Shown here: positions 11,084-22,465 of the stretch, piece after piece
Numbering within the stretch: position 1 is the first letter of the stretch
How the letters are laid out: every line of letters begins with the position of its first letter
Source of the DNA: Aralia elata
Taxonomy: Eukaryota; Streptophyta; Magnoliopsida; Apiales; Araliaceae
NCBI GenBank assembly: GCA_034770075.1
Contig: CM068384.1
Coordinates: forward strand, 92,778,720-92,842,719
Direction of reading: 5' to 3'
DNA: 64,000 nucleotides
Made by a program: the position numbers and the translations under genes
Notes under the pieces: model-generated
Database searches by the model: none
What the model saw: the letters and a program-made list of their open reading frames with translations, nothing else
What the model was told of the DNA's origin: nothing

Positions 11084-11792
11084 TGTTATGCGTAACATGG
11101 GGCATTATTAGGCTGATCACCTGATGATACGTTCTCTGGGGAAAGAGTTCCCGGTCTTTGTGACTGTTAAACATTATGGAAAGAGTTCACAGTCTTTGTG
11201 AATATTGAACATTTTGGAAAGAGTTCATGGTTCTTACAACCACTCAATGACTTTCAATTTCCCTTGTGAACATAAAAAACTTTGAGATTTTAAAATTTTA
11301 ATTCTTTTCGAAAATTGAAGTTCAATAACCTGTAAGGAAATTTTCATCGATTTCCTTGATTTGTCGTTAATATTAATTCTTTCTAAATCTTTGAATATTG
11401 ATTCATTTCTAGTTATTTCTATTTTATTTTAAACTGCTATACTTGTTAAGCAAATTAGTTGCTTACTCTTGCATAAACTTCATGGTTACAGCAAAGACAG
11501 AGGAACTTGAGGGGTTGGGTATAAAGGATAAGGGAAAAGGCAAGGCAAGCGATGAAGATAAATAAATAATAATGTATTAGTAAAAAAAAAATTAATAATG
11601 TAATGTTTTGGAACTAATGTAATAGTTCTGGTAATGTGATTTAAGACATGGGCATATATGTGTAAATAATGTAATTAATAAATGTATGTGTAACCTACGT
11701 TAATTATATTAATAGCTAGTTATCGTGCATGTGGATAAATAGTGATGCACCAAGTGTGTTGTAGCGAGTACAAAGATTTAGGAGCGTCACAA
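11084..11792 (+). repeat. Probable degenerate gypsy LTR 3' portion
   Basis: The stretch has a repeated GGAAAGAGTTC...TCTTTGTGA block (three copies at about 11135-11235), a region resembling LTR U5 leaders, and an ending GGAGCGTCACA at about 11782-11792 that mimics the GGCGTCACA end of the neighbouring LTRs. No internal region or primer site follows, so this is a weak call for an old, partly erased LTR that may have hosted the tandem array. Confidence 0.35.
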
Positions 11793-12613
11793 CAATATCA
11801 TAAGATCATCTTACCTAAGTGATGAATAGTGATGCACCAAGTGTGTTGTTCTATCTGGGTGAATAATATTTGCTCTATGTGGGTGACTTATGTAAGTTAC
11901 TGTTCTATTAATAATTACTTTATGGATGGTCAAAAATAGAAGTGAACTGCCACGGACGATAAACTAAGAGAAAAATAAAGACATTTACTACTATTTAAAA
12001 GGTACCTAATTATAGGTTCAGTTGAGATTTATTATTTAGTAGGACGATCAGAATGGAACCACCAAAACCATTATTGTAGTATATGACTAATGAAGTATGT
12101 ATCGAGGGCTCCTAGTATTGATGCCATGAGTGCTCATATCAGGGTAAGCATTTTCCACGCGTCTTTATGTTTCTATAAGTATCATGATAGACTCATTTGC
12201 ACCTCACATAGCATGTGATGCATACCCTGGTGCATACGTTTGGCCTCAAATGTGCACCACACATCACTTTGCACAATCTGTGCCTAAACAATTAATCCAT
12301 CGACTTATTTCAATTTTGTATAGAACATAGTGAAATTTTTAAGACGAAGTAAAATGAAATGATTGTGAAAGCCAGTTTCATGATATTTAGTGGTATGATT
12401 AGAATTTTTGAACTATTTGTCTTGCTTATATTATAAAATCTCAAAATTCATACAAAATGGAAACAAAGTCAGAAACCACATAAAGGAGTAAAAGTAGAGC
12501 AAGTGAATATTCATTGAAATGTGGTTTTCTATTTGCTTTGTCTATATGAGTCCTCTTAATTTCTTTACTTACTGTCTATTTTTATTATTTTGTGAAATGA
12601 TTTCTATATGTAG
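11793..12613. other. No recognisable gene or element
   Basis: AT-rich sequence with stops in all frames and no motif I recognise. It precedes the splice-acceptor-like TATATGTAG that opens the ACT-domain gene relic. Confidence 0.5.
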
Positions 12614-13040
12614 GTTCCTCTACTGATGGGAGATGGTGTTACATAGTATTGTGGGTTGTTCCAAGTCATAGCTTGTTAAAAGTACAAGAAAAGCTTGAAA
12701 AAAAATGACTTTTATCTGCTTGTCAGTCATGTTTGCCTACATTTTACTTAACAGTCCCATGACTCCCGGCCACATCCATTGTATCTGTTAAAGCTTTTCT
12801 CAGTCAAACGAAAAGGTTTGTTACATGGTAACTACAAACATCCTTATCCTTGTTCTCTATTGTGTTGTTTATCTAAATTCTGACAGGGTTGTTTATTTTT
12901 TGTAGATAATAGAGCTTGAGTTAGTAACTCATAGAGTAGAAGTGATGACCACCCCAAATGGCAGTCTTGAACCTTAATCGAAGATGTCATGTGAGTTCTT
13001 TTAGATGTGCTTAATAAATTTCCATGAACAATTACATGCA
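12614..13040 (+). pseudogene. Relic of an ACT-domain repeat (ACR-type) gene
   Basis: After an acceptor-like TAG at 12611-12613, one frame reads STDGRWCYIVLWVVPSHSLL, which matches the conserved end of an ACT domain in plant ACR proteins (putative amino-acid sensing or regulatory proteins). A one-base shift in a run of A at about 12698-12706 gives LLSACQSCLPTFYL. Another shift leads to YLLKLFSVKRKGLLH, ending at a GTAAC donor-like site (about 12828). After a short intron-like gap, IIELELVTHRVEVMTTPNGS (from 12906) fits the start of the next ACT domain, then decays. Intron positions look like those of a real gene, but two frameshifts and stops make it a pseudogene fragment. Family recognition is from motif memory, not a search. 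Confidence 0.5.
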
Positions 13041-14279
13041 CATAAAATTACGTCTCTAATATATAAATCAGCTCACTGCATAATAATTTGACTTTGAGAG
13101 CTTGATCCTCTATCTAGATTGTTTTGGTTATTCTTGATGCCATTCATAATATGTAAAAGTAGCTGTTTTTTTTATTGCTGGTCAAAATTTATTGCTTACG
13201 TTGATATCCACCTAGTTGCATTTTCCTTTCCCTTGTTATACTTTGTTATTCTGTAATTTGTCAAAATTTTGTTACCCCTTTATTTGGGATTACAATATAA
13301 TTTTAAGTGCCTTATAGATACTGTAACAAAAATAGCTTATAATAATGAAAGTCACATCAATTAAGTATAGCAACTAGAATCATTTGTTTCCTATTCCTAG
13401 TGTACTAGCTAGATGTGTGCCAGAGCTTTGTTGACATGAGTATCTGTCCAAATAACCACATTTTGCAATCCTTGGAATAATTAATAGATTGTAGGATAAG
13501 ACATTCTGATAATTAATGAATCACATTAACAAAGAACTCTTAACAACTTAAGGAGTTGCTATTTGGTTCAACTTAATATGCACAAATCAAACATGCTTTT
13601 GCCTGCAGGAGCAAAGATGGCTAATAAATTTTGTACTACAAATCATGTGGCTTTCTTTACTAGCTTCGTTGTAAGGTGTTCTTATGTAACAGTTGGGTAT
13701 AATTTGACTTGCTCATGCTATTTTCATGTAGTTGATACACCTTACTGATTTGGTCTACTTATGAAACATGGTTTAGGATGGGCCTTTTATATGAAATAAT
13801 ACTGAATTATGTAACTCATTTTAAATAAGTATTGATAATTATTCACTAAACGCATCCGTGACTTTCCGTTCACGAGTTCTTATTTTAGTTTATATGAGTT
13901 CTTATTTCCGTTCACGAGTTCTTATTTTAGTTTATATGAGTTTAATCAATTCTTGAATTTAGTCTTCTTTTGTTTTTTATTTTTTATTGCAGATTCCAAT
14001 TCAAAAGGAGTTAACCTTAGTTCATCAAATCAAGTACTAGAGTTATAATTGTCATGTTATGAAGATAATTTCTTTCCTTTGGCCACTTGTACTCTGATTA
14101 CAACTTGTTAGATATGGAATCTTTATACAGTGGTGATTACAATTTGTTATGTCAAAATTCATAATTTGTTATACTACGGCATCTCATTATAATTACTTTT
14201 GTGACCATATGTTGGATATGAGAGTCTTCTATTGTGAATGGATATGAGAGTCTTCTTTTTTATACCATCGCTTCCGTGA
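13041..14279. other. No gene; AT-rich, with a 42 bp tandem duplication
   Basis: No supported coding sequence. A 42 bp unit beginning CCGTTCACGAGTTCTTATTT is directly repeated at 13866-13907 and from 13908. The short open frame at 13563-13748 has no recognisable motif. Confidence 0.5.
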
Positions 14280-14730
14280 TTGATTCTAAATTCAAAATTT
14301 TATGACAATTTTAATTTTGTCACTATTAATATGTATTTTTTGTGCTAACATGTTTTAAATTTGTCACTGACAAGGTTAAATTTATGACAAAAAGCTAATT
14401 TTATGGCAAAATAAAATTTACAAATTGTCACAAAAAAAGTAAGGAATTGGTGGCAAAAAGTGTGCTTACAGTGACAATATTTTTTCTATTTGCTGTCAAA
14501 TTTATTTGTTGCTAATTGCTTAAAAAGTTGTGACAAATTCATTTTGTCAGTAATGGTTTTTGGATTAGGGGCAAAATCAAAAAGTTTGTCACTAAAGTGA
14601 TTTGTGACGGGCCTTTTGCGACAACACGGTGACAACAAAAATTTCGCCACTAAAACCTTTTAGTGGCGAATTTTATCTAGCAAAACATTTTCCCACTTAA
14701 ACCTTTTTTTCTTGTATTATAAGTGTAGCT
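14280..14730. repeat. Possible DNA-transposon subterminal region
   Basis: Short words GTGACAAA, TTTGTCACTAAA and their complements are repeated many times, and the stretch ends in CTTTTTTTCTTGTATTATAAGTG, close to the CTTGTAGTG terminus of CACTA elements. Only one end is visible and it is imperfect, so this is a tentative transposon remnant. Confidence 0.3.
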
Positions 14731-15389
14731 ATATTCAAGCATAATTAAAATCTTATTATAAGTTAAATAATATAATTTTGGAAAGGAAACTGTCTTTTTT
14801 ATTAGAACCATTTTATCTAATAAATCCAATAATATATTCATAAAAAATTAATAAATATTTATAATATCATAACTTTATAATAAGACCCCGTGCTTTGTAC
14901 GTGGTGTTTAAATAGACTACTTGGTTCGTCCTACTTTTTTCTTTTTTTTTGTACTCCTATTTTTTGGTTGGACCTTTGATGTTTCCTACATTAAGTCAAT
15001 TTTTATTATTGATCAATTTAAATCAAAAATTAAAATTAATATCGTAGTTTTATAAGGAAACAATAATTAGTAATATAGTTTTATAAAAAAATAATCAAAA
15101 TATGATCGTCTTAAATAATATTAATTTGATACTTTTATCTTTATAAGGAAATAATTAAAATAAGATCATATTACCTAATATTAGATAGTTTCTTCTATTC
15201 AAAAAAATATATACAATAATACAAGTTTAAGTAAAATAATATTACCACTTAGATAATATAGTTTGGAAAGAAAAGAAAATTATCATAAAAATTATCTATC
15301 TAATTTTATTTTGTTACTATTATTAAAATATTAAGTATAGTTATAGTTTCGAGTATAACAAGGGATTTAATCACTATTTAGATAATACA

Positions 15390-15439
<50 letters not shown>

Positions 15440-15560
15440 TACACTAAAAACATAATATGTTAATCGAGCATATGATTCAATTACTAAATAATTAAAAATA
15501 ACAATTAATTACTGTATTCAATAAGAATTTGTAAAACTAAAATTCAAACATCAATAATAT
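14731..15560. other. AT-rich intergenic DNA
   Basis: No gene or element recognised. It contains a perfect ATT microsatellite at 15391-15438. Confidence 0.5.
15391..15438. repeat. (ATT)n microsatellite
   Basis: About 16 uninterrupted ATT units in AT-rich sequence. Confidence 0.9.
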
Positions 15561-17088
15561 TATAATTTTATTACAAGATCCTTCGTTCTTTTCAATCGAG
15601 TTAAAAATAATAATTAGTAATATAACTTACGTTGACGTTTACTACATTAAGTCAACTTTTTTTTTATTTTTTTATCAATTTATATAAATTAGAAACTGAA
15701 ATTAGTATCACAGTTTTATAAGGAAACAAAATTTATCAATATAGTTTTATAAGAAAACAATCCAATAAGATCATCTTTCTTAATATTAATTTCTTAGTTT
15801 TATTCAATAATTAGAATTAGTGTCATAGTTTTACAAGAAAATAATAAAAATAAAATCATCTTACCAAATATTAATTAGGGCAAAATACACTTTTGTTACA
15901 TCAAGTTTCACTCACCTCATAATTCAGCCCTTAAAATAATTGGACTAACACATCCATTATATCAATTACCTAATTTCTTACAATGTCCCCCGAAATTCAA
16001 ATTCCAGGTGAAATTGACCGGAATACATAATTTTTCAACAAGGTAATTAGTTTTATACATTAAACAATACAGTTTTTTTTTTCTACATGCGTGTGATTTT
16101 TTTTTCAAAAAATTTGAAAAATCTAACAACAGCAGATATTAGGGAAAAAAAAGAAAAAAAAAAACATTGTTCATCTTCAAATATCCAAACCCAGATTGTT
16201 GTTCTTCTCCAATTAAAAAAAAACACTGGCATTACAAAAATATTATTGATGCTGGCAACAGGATGAATCAACTGTAGTGAGTTAAATAAATTTTTTTGGG
16301 TAAGAGATAGAGAGAGAGAGCGAGAGTAACAAACGTTATCATCTTGAAATATTCAAATTATTACTCTAGAACAAAAAGTAATTATGGTTCCATCTCTAAT
16401 CCATGCAGGCATGCTATCAAAATATTCTGTAGAACCTGTCAAAGCATATATTTTATATTGTAGTAGATAACATTGTGGCATCACTAACATTGAAAAATAC
16501 CAATTCAAAGGTTAAAAATCTCTTTTAACATTTATCTAATATTGGGTTAAAAATCCTACATTTGATACATTTAGCAAGAAATTAACTTATTATATGTAAT
16601 ATATGTTTGAGAGATCTCTACATACTTATCGCGGACTAATTTTAAGTAGTATACTTTCACATAGTAGTAAATTTAAGATTTTAAGTAGTATACTTTCCCA
16701 TAGTATTAGAATTAAGATCTTTTTTCATTCGTGACTTAACAGTTGCATATTTAAGTAATTATTTAGTATTTGACGTCATCACCTACGACAATTTGAGTTT
16801 ATTATGTTAAAATTTTGACCTAAAAATTCATTATATATATTTGAGAAATTTCTTCATTTATCGCTAATTCATTAAGTTGTATGATTAAACATCAAAAACT
16901 AAGTATTTAAGTTCTATTTAGTAAAATCTTGCATTCTAATTCATATTTGACTGTTTCAGGGCATTCATATAGACAAAGGAGTGGAACCCCACTAAAGAAC
17001 CAGTTGTTGAGTTAAAAATAAAAGAGTTGGTAGCCGATGGAAGGTTCCAACATAAATAAATAAATGTTTCAGTCAATTAAGGGATCAC
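15561..17088. other. Upstream region of the extensin gene
   Basis: AT-rich sequence without open frames of interest. A short GA-rich repeat lies at about 16306-16326. The last few hundred bases before the TATA box are the likely promoter, but I see no further element I can name with confidence. Confidence 0.45.
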
Positions 17089-17096
17089 TATATAAA
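17089..17096 (+). promoter_or_regulatory. TATA box of the extensin gene
   Basis: TATATAAA lies 96 bp upstream of the extensin ATG, giving an expected 5' leader of about 65-70 nt. It is conserved in the second copy at 44054-44061. Confidence 0.65.
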
Positions 17097-17191
17097 GCTT
17101 AGCCTTTACCTTTGTAAATCCATTCACAACAAAGAGTACTCTTTATATTACATTAGGAGAGTTTCTGGCAGCCTAATTGAGTAGCCAGAAA

Positions 17192-18511
17192 ATGGCCACA
17201 TTTTGGCCTCCACTCCTCTATGCCTTGGCAATATGTGTTTTTGCAACTAGTGTAGCTTCCGACAACCACCAGCCTTATGATTATGCATTACCACCACCAC
17301 CAACTTATGCTTACAAGTCACCAACCCCATCACCATATTACCACAACCTACCTCCCTATGCATACAAATCTCCACCACCACCACCACCTCGATACGTCTA
17401 TAAATCTCCACCACCACCTTCACCATCACCGCCCCCTCCATACGTCTATAAATCTCCGCCACCACCACCTTACATCTACAAATCTCCACCGCCACCATCT
17501 CCTTCACCACCACCACCCTATGTGTACAAGTCTCCACCACCACCTTCTCCATCACCACCACCTCCTTATATTTACAAGTCCCCACCACCGCCATCTCCCT
17601 CACCGCCACCACCCTATGTATACAAGTCTCCACCACCACCTTCACCATCACCACCACCTCCTTACATTTACAATTCTCCCCCACCACCTTCTCCATCACC
17701 TCCGCCTCCTTATATCTATAAATCTCCACCACCACCATCTCCTTCACCTCCTCCTCCTTATATCTATAACTCCCCACCACCACCTTCACCATCACCACCA
17801 CCTCCTTACATTTACAATTCTCCGCCGCCACCTTCTCCATCACCTCCTCCTCCTTATATCTATAAATCTCCACCACCACCATCTCCATCACCTCCTCCTC
17901 CTTATATTTATAAATCTCCACCACCTCCATCTCCTTCACCACCGCCACCTTACATTTACAAATCTCCACCACCACCGTCTCCTTCACCACCACCACCTTA
18001 TGTGTACAATTCTCCACCTCCACCATCTCCCTCGCCGCCGCCACCATATGTATACAATTCTCCACCACCAACTTCACGATCACCACCGCCACCTTACGTT
18101 TACAAATCTCCACCACCACCATCACCCTCACCACCACCACCTTATATATATAAGTCTCCACCACCTCCATCTCCATCACCGCCCCCTCCATACTTGTACA
18201 AGTCTCCACCTCCTCCATCTCCATCACCTCCTCCTCCTTACATATACAAATCACCACCACCACCTTCCCCATCACCGCCACCTCCATATATCTACAAATC
18301 TCCACCACCTCCATCTCCCTCACCACCACCGCCGTACTACTACAAATCTCCACCACCTCCATCTCCCTCACCACCACCGCCGTACTACTACAAATCTCCA
18401 CCACCTCCATTTCCCTCACCACCACCATACTACTACAAATCTCCACCGCCTCCATCTCCATCACCTCCTAACTACTACTACACTTCTCCACCACCTCTCA
18501 ACGGTTACTAG
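17192..18511 (+). CDS. Extensin (hydroxyproline-rich cell-wall glycoprotein)
   Basis: A single-exon frame of 439 residues encodes a secreted structural wall protein. The start ATG (MATFWPPLLYALAICVFA) opens a hydrophobic signal peptide of about 25 residues ending near TSVAS, and upstream in-frame Met codons are absent. The mature part is almost entirely tandem units SPPPPSPSPPPPY(V/I/L/Y)Y(K/N), about twenty of them, with a few shortened or altered units (one SPPPTSRSPPPPYVYK) and a C-terminal YYYTSPPPLNGY. In this family the Pro in SPPPP blocks are hydroxylated and arabinosylated, and YXY motifs form isodityrosine links for wall cross-linking. A TATA box lies 96 bp upstream. The gene is intact here, while the second copy at 44171-45923 is unreadable. 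Repeat number may be affected by assembly. Confidence 0.93.
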   Translation: MATFWPPLLYALAICVFATSVASDNHQPYDYALPPPPTYAYKSPTPSPYYHNLPPYAYKSPPPPPPRYVYKSPPPPSPSPPPPYVYKSPPPPPYIYKSPPPPSPSPPPPYVYKSPPPPSPSPPPPYIYKSPPPPSPSPPPPYVYKSPPPPSPSPPPPYIYNSPPPPSPSPPPPYIYKSPPPPSPSPPPPYIYNSPPPPSPSPPPPYIYNSPPPPSPSPPPPYIYKSPPPPSPSPPPPYIYKSPPPPSPSPPPPYIYKSPPPPSPSPPPPYVYNSPPPPSPSPPPPYVYNSPPPTSRSPPPPYVYKSPPPPSPSPPPPYIYKSPPPPSPSPPPPYLYKSPPPPSPSPPPPYIYKSPPPPSPSPPPPYIYKSPPPPSPSPPPPYYYKSPPPPSPSPPPPYYYKSPPPPFPSPPPYYYKSPPPPSPSPPNYYYTSPPPLNGY

Positions 18512-20284
18512 ACAAAGTAACTAAAATACTATCATCACATCTCGTACACAATTAATGTTTTGCAGCTCAAAAGTTTATGAAGGAAATATTCTTATATAAA
18601 AAGAATTCGGACCGGGATTCAATGATGTACTATTATCTCACAAAAAGCCTGGAAAATAAAGGATTTCAATGTGGCTATTTTTTGTTTCATTTTGTTTTGT
18701 TGTGCTTAATTTTTGAATCTTTGATGTGAAAATGTAATTCTTTACTCCGTATTTTGCAATTGTAATAATTTATTATACATTTTTTCTTTTTCTATATTAT
18801 ATGTGGAAATCAACATCTTATATATTTTCAGAAGTTTTTTATATTAATTGAGATGAATGAATAAATAATCGTATGTTGAAAATATAAAATTTTAATCTCT
18901 CTTATAGTTTTCTTGCTTGAATTTCTTGGATTTGGGAATTTTCGAATTAGGAACTTTACTATACTCATGTGAATGCATTATAGAATGGGAAATGATATAT
19001 CTCGCGATTTTGCGTATCGATTTTGTTGTTGTTAATTATGTGGATAAATTTTAGTGGTAATTAACTCTTTTAGTAAGATACTCAGATATAAATTATTCAA
19101 TCTCATTTATTGATGTACGTCGCTATTATAAGTAGGCTGGTATTGAAGCATCCAATTCAAAACCAATTTGATAATTTGATAATGAGAGGAGTAGTCTCTC
19201 AAACACGTGGACAATTTTAATTAGGTGACCTATAGTTAGCATGTGGACCGTTAGGCCTACACATAAATGATACTTGCTCTGATATTATATTGAGACATCT
19301 AACTCAAAACTAATTCGTAATGAATAGAGTTGTTTCTTAAGTTATATATTAAATTTCCAGATCTTAGTTACTCGATGTGAGACTTTTTATTTCAACAGTC
19401 AGAAAACTTTTGCAATACCCATGAATGCATGTGTTGCACACGTAGAAGAATAATATCCGTCCTTTGATCTGCATAACTCGAATATATATCTCTTCTGGTT
19501 AAATAAAAGACAAAAGGAGAATAATGAAATTTCCAAACATCTCTCTCCCTCTCTGTTTATATATGTATGTGTGTAGTGTGTATTACTATGTTGTAGAATA
19601 TTTGCGTACCTAACAACATGGATTTTCTTTCAAATTAGTATGAAGTGTGTATTACTATGTTGTAGAATATTTCGTACCTAACAACATGGGTTTTCTTTCA
19701 AATTAGTATGAAGAAATCAGATTAATCTGTTGCTAATGAATTTAATATGGTTGCCTTAGAATGGTTCTAGTAGAGTTGAATAGTCTAAAAAGTGATCCGG
19801 CAGATTTTTCTTATTTTTGGTTTCATGCCCTTGTTCTTTATTTCATAACAGCGATAGGCACGTACTATGCTGCCAGAATATTCTAATTATTCATTTCTTT
19901 CTTAACTTTAAATTCATCAAGCAGTTGACCAAGCATACTTATTATCACTTAAAATAATAATAAGGTTGAATGACACTTTTGTTTTTCCAAATTATCACCC
20001 ATTTTTTAGGTCGTCCTTAAAATTTATTTTTTGTCAATTGAATCCTTAAAGTAACAGTTTGTGTCAATTCCGTTCTTTTTTCACAATTTCATTAAAATCC
20101 GCCCGAAATCTGACTCAACCCATTTTACCAAGGACAAAAGTATCTTTACAAGTATTTAGATATTATATATATTATGTATTTACTATTATTATAAGTATTA
20201 TTAGTGTTAAAATATATAAAGTCAACAATAAAATAATTGATTTCTCCTAAATTCAAAATCCAAAAACTGAACACATAGATTTGT
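18512..20284. other. Extensin 3' flank and intergenic DNA
   Basis: The first 300 bp is AT-rich with AATAAT-type signals near 18763-18770 and is probably the 3' UTR and polyadenylation zone. The rest shows no gene. A 69 bp direct tandem repeat (AGTGTGTATTACTATG onward) occupies 19575-19643 and 19644 to about 19711. Confidence 0.5.
19575..19711 (+). repeat. 69 bp tandem duplication
   Basis: Two units share AGTGTGTATTACTATG...TTTCTTTCAAATTAGTATGA with one- or two-base differences. The same pair is present in the second copy at about 47076-47215. Confidence 0.8.
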
Positions 20285-21123
20285 TGTAAGGCCCCAACTT
20301 TTACTAAATAAAACTTAATTTTTTTTATAAATATTATTCTAAAAACTAAGGTGTTAAGTTGATAAACAGGTTAAAGTTAATGGTGATATATGCAAATTAT
20401 AAGATAAAAAGTCTGTCGGGATATATTCGGTGTATCAGGGAATATTTGATAATGTACGACGGCGCCAAAACTACCAATCATTGGTGAGCCCCACAATGAA
20501 ATAATTGTCGGATACAGAAAACGATAGAAATAAATTTTTTAATAAAAATTATCGGTGGAACTATCACCTTTAACTGTTAAAACAGCCGGTGATAAAGCAA
20601 CAGTAGCACACGGTACTTTACAGTAACACGCGGTACTCTATAGTAGCACACGACATTCCACAGTATCACACGGTAATGTATAGTATTTCATATTATTGAA
20701 CCAATAATTGTCATTGTATCAATGGTAGTAATGAAAAGTTACGTAATTACAAGTCACGAGTATTAAGTAGTTAGACAGAGTAATTATTTGAAGAACAATA
20801 ATATTTGTGATATTAATACATTAAGTCAATAATGCAGAAGATGGATAATATAATAATAATTGATGAATAGATTAAAGATAATTTTGAAAAAGTGTGAATA
20901 ATTGATAAATAATATATTGAAAAAGTGTGAATAATTGATGAATGAAATAGATTAAAGATAATATTGAAAAAGTGTGAATAATTGATGAATAGTATATTAA
21001 AAAGGTCTGTATAATTGACGAATGGTATAGAATTAACATAATATTAAAAAAGGTGTGAATAATTGATAAATGGTATAGATTAAAGATAATCTTGAAAAAA
21101 TGTGAACAATTGATTAATATTAT
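20285..21123 (+). repeat. Older gypsy LTR, left part (split by Tat-like element)
   Basis: It begins TGTAAGGCCCC, like TGTAAGACCCC of the LTRs at 2692 and 8381. It shares their order of landmarks at clearly lower identity: GTCGGG(G)AATAT blocks, ACGACGGCGCC, GTGAGCCCCACAATG, and CACACGGTA/CACAGTA repeats. It also has a run of diverged GTGTGAATAATTGATGAATG units at about 20860-21120. It stops at the Tat-like LTR and resumes at 39055. Confidence 0.75.
20860..21120 (+). repeat. Degenerate tandem repeat inside the older LTR
   Basis: About six imperfect units of the form ATAGATTAAAGATAAT...AAAGTGTGAATAATTGATG. The array continues on the far side of the nested insertion at about 39085-39180. Confidence 0.65.
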
Positions 21124-21804
21124 TGTGGGCCCAAGGGCATATTAGGGTTCACATGACCTAATTGAATTAAATGTACAAATTAGGGTTTACAAAAAACTTA
21201 ATTAAATGTACAAATTAGGGTTCATGTGACCTAATTAAATGTACGGATTGGACAAAAATAAATGTGCTAGACCCGGGGAAGTCTCCACGTGTTCCAAGGC
21301 AGAACTCGTAGATGCGACCCATTTTGGGAATTGATTGAGGGATTGGATTGGTGTCTAGAAGAACAAGGCAATTTGGGCATTACTTTAATGATTAAAGGAC
21401 ATTTCTGGAATTTTCCCTATAAAACATGACTAAAGAGTATTTCTGGAATTTTCCCTATAAAACATGTGCCTGGCATGTGACTATTTCCTAGGCAAGCTCT
21501 TTAAATAGTCCCTCTATTTTAAGAAAAGGGGATCGCTCTCAAGACATTACACTTAGACTCTTGGAAGCTCATTACACTTGGAACTCTCTCCTAACTCGAA
21601 GACTCAAGAAGGCTCTTGGAATCTCTGCTACCCTAACCCGGTTTCCGGATTCTAGGAGTTCTGCCACGTGCCATTGGAGTAATTTCCCACCTGTTCTTTT
21701 CCCCTCTTCAATCAATCAATCAATTTCGTGCTCTTCATGGATTTCTCTCCTCTCCAGCCAATACAAAACCCTAACCCTAGCAAGATATAATTTCTTTACC
21801 CACA
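21124..21804 (+). repeat. 5' LTR of Tat-like element
   Basis: 681 bp, TG...CA. It holds repeated TTAGGGTTCA(C/T)(A/G)TGACCTAATT words near its start, a conserved AGACCCGGGGAAGTCTCC block, and a degraded TATA box (TTTAAATA, about 21500-21507). The second copy keeps TATAAATA in that place. Confidence 0.8.
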
Positions 21805-21810
21805 TTTATT

Positions 21811-21828
21811 TGGCGACTCTGCTGGGGA
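21811..21828 (+). other. Primer binding site (tRNA-Arg-like)
   Basis: TGGCGACTCTGCTGGGGA lies six bases after the LTR end. It resembles primer sites used by Ogre/Tat elements. It is repeated at 49301-49318 in the second copy. Confidence 0.6.
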
Positions 21829-21882
21829 GGTGTTCGTGAAGGGTATGCCCACAACTCGAAGTGGGAGAATTACAAGAAGAGT

Positions 21883-21910
21883 CACAACAAAAAAATGGGC
21901 CTTTAGCAAC
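21883..21910 (+). repeat. CACTA left terminal inverted repeat
   Basis: It starts CACAACAAAAAAATGGGC and is the inverted partner of 31668-31695, with a T-to-A change at base 4 and a few differences toward the inner end. Confidence 0.85.
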
Positions 21911-22465
21911 GATTTTTCGGGCAACGACTTTATAAGTCGTTGCTAAAAGTATATGTTTACCAACGAAATTTGTCCTTCGTTGCAGATTGTGCCAAGCTTT
22001 TACTTTTTGCAATGAAATTCATAAGTCGTTGCAAAATTTCGTTGCTAACTCATTGGCGGGAAAAAATTTCGTTAGGAATTCGTTGCAAAATTTTCGACCA
22101 CTTGATTTCCCGTCATCGTGGGCAACTGAAGTTGTTTTTGTTGCTAAAAATAGGGCTTTAGCAACGATTTTTCAAGCAACGACTTTATAAGTCGTTGCTA
22201 AAAGTGTATGTTTAGCAACGAAACTTGTCCTTCGTTGTAGATTGTGTCAGGCTTTCACTTTTTGCAACGAAATTCATAAGCCGTTGCAAAATTTGGAACC
22301 AAAATTCGTTAGAAATTCGTTGCAAAATTTCTAACCACTTGATTTCTCCTCATCGTGGGCAACGAAAGTTTGTTTGTTGCTATATTTCGTTGCCTAATAT
22401 GGACCACATTTATTGGCAACAATTTTTATTTTCGTTGCATACTTTATACAACTTTTTGCAATGAC
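21898..22465 (+). repeat. CACTA left subterminal repeats, with 254 bp tandem duplication
   Basis: A block starting GGCCTTTAGCAACGA is followed 254 bp later (about 22152) by a second copy, GGCTTTAGCAACGA. Each contains several GTCGTTGC and GCAACGAA words in both orientations. Such motifs are where CACTA transposase subunits bind. Open frames across this block are by-products of the repeats. Confidence 0.75.

Noticed and set aside
13563..13748. A 61-codon open frame between the ACR relic and the repeats
   Set aside because: No motif, no promoter or splice context, and length expected by chance in AT-rich DNA.
17247..18464. A 405-codon open frame on the minus strand across the extensin
   Set aside because: It is a shadow of the Pro/Ser/Tyr codon pattern. 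The translation is a monotonous Val/Glu/Met repeat without motifs, while the plus strand has signal peptide, TATA box and known repeats.
17277..18524. A 415-codon His/Leu-rich frame in plus frame 3 of the extensin
   Set aside because: Frame-shadow of CCACCA repeats with no start context or family match.
21940..22464. Several open frames of 67-79 codons
   Set aside because: They fall inside the CACTA subterminal repeats and have no protein-like composition; their similarity to 49320-49962 only reflects the duplication.
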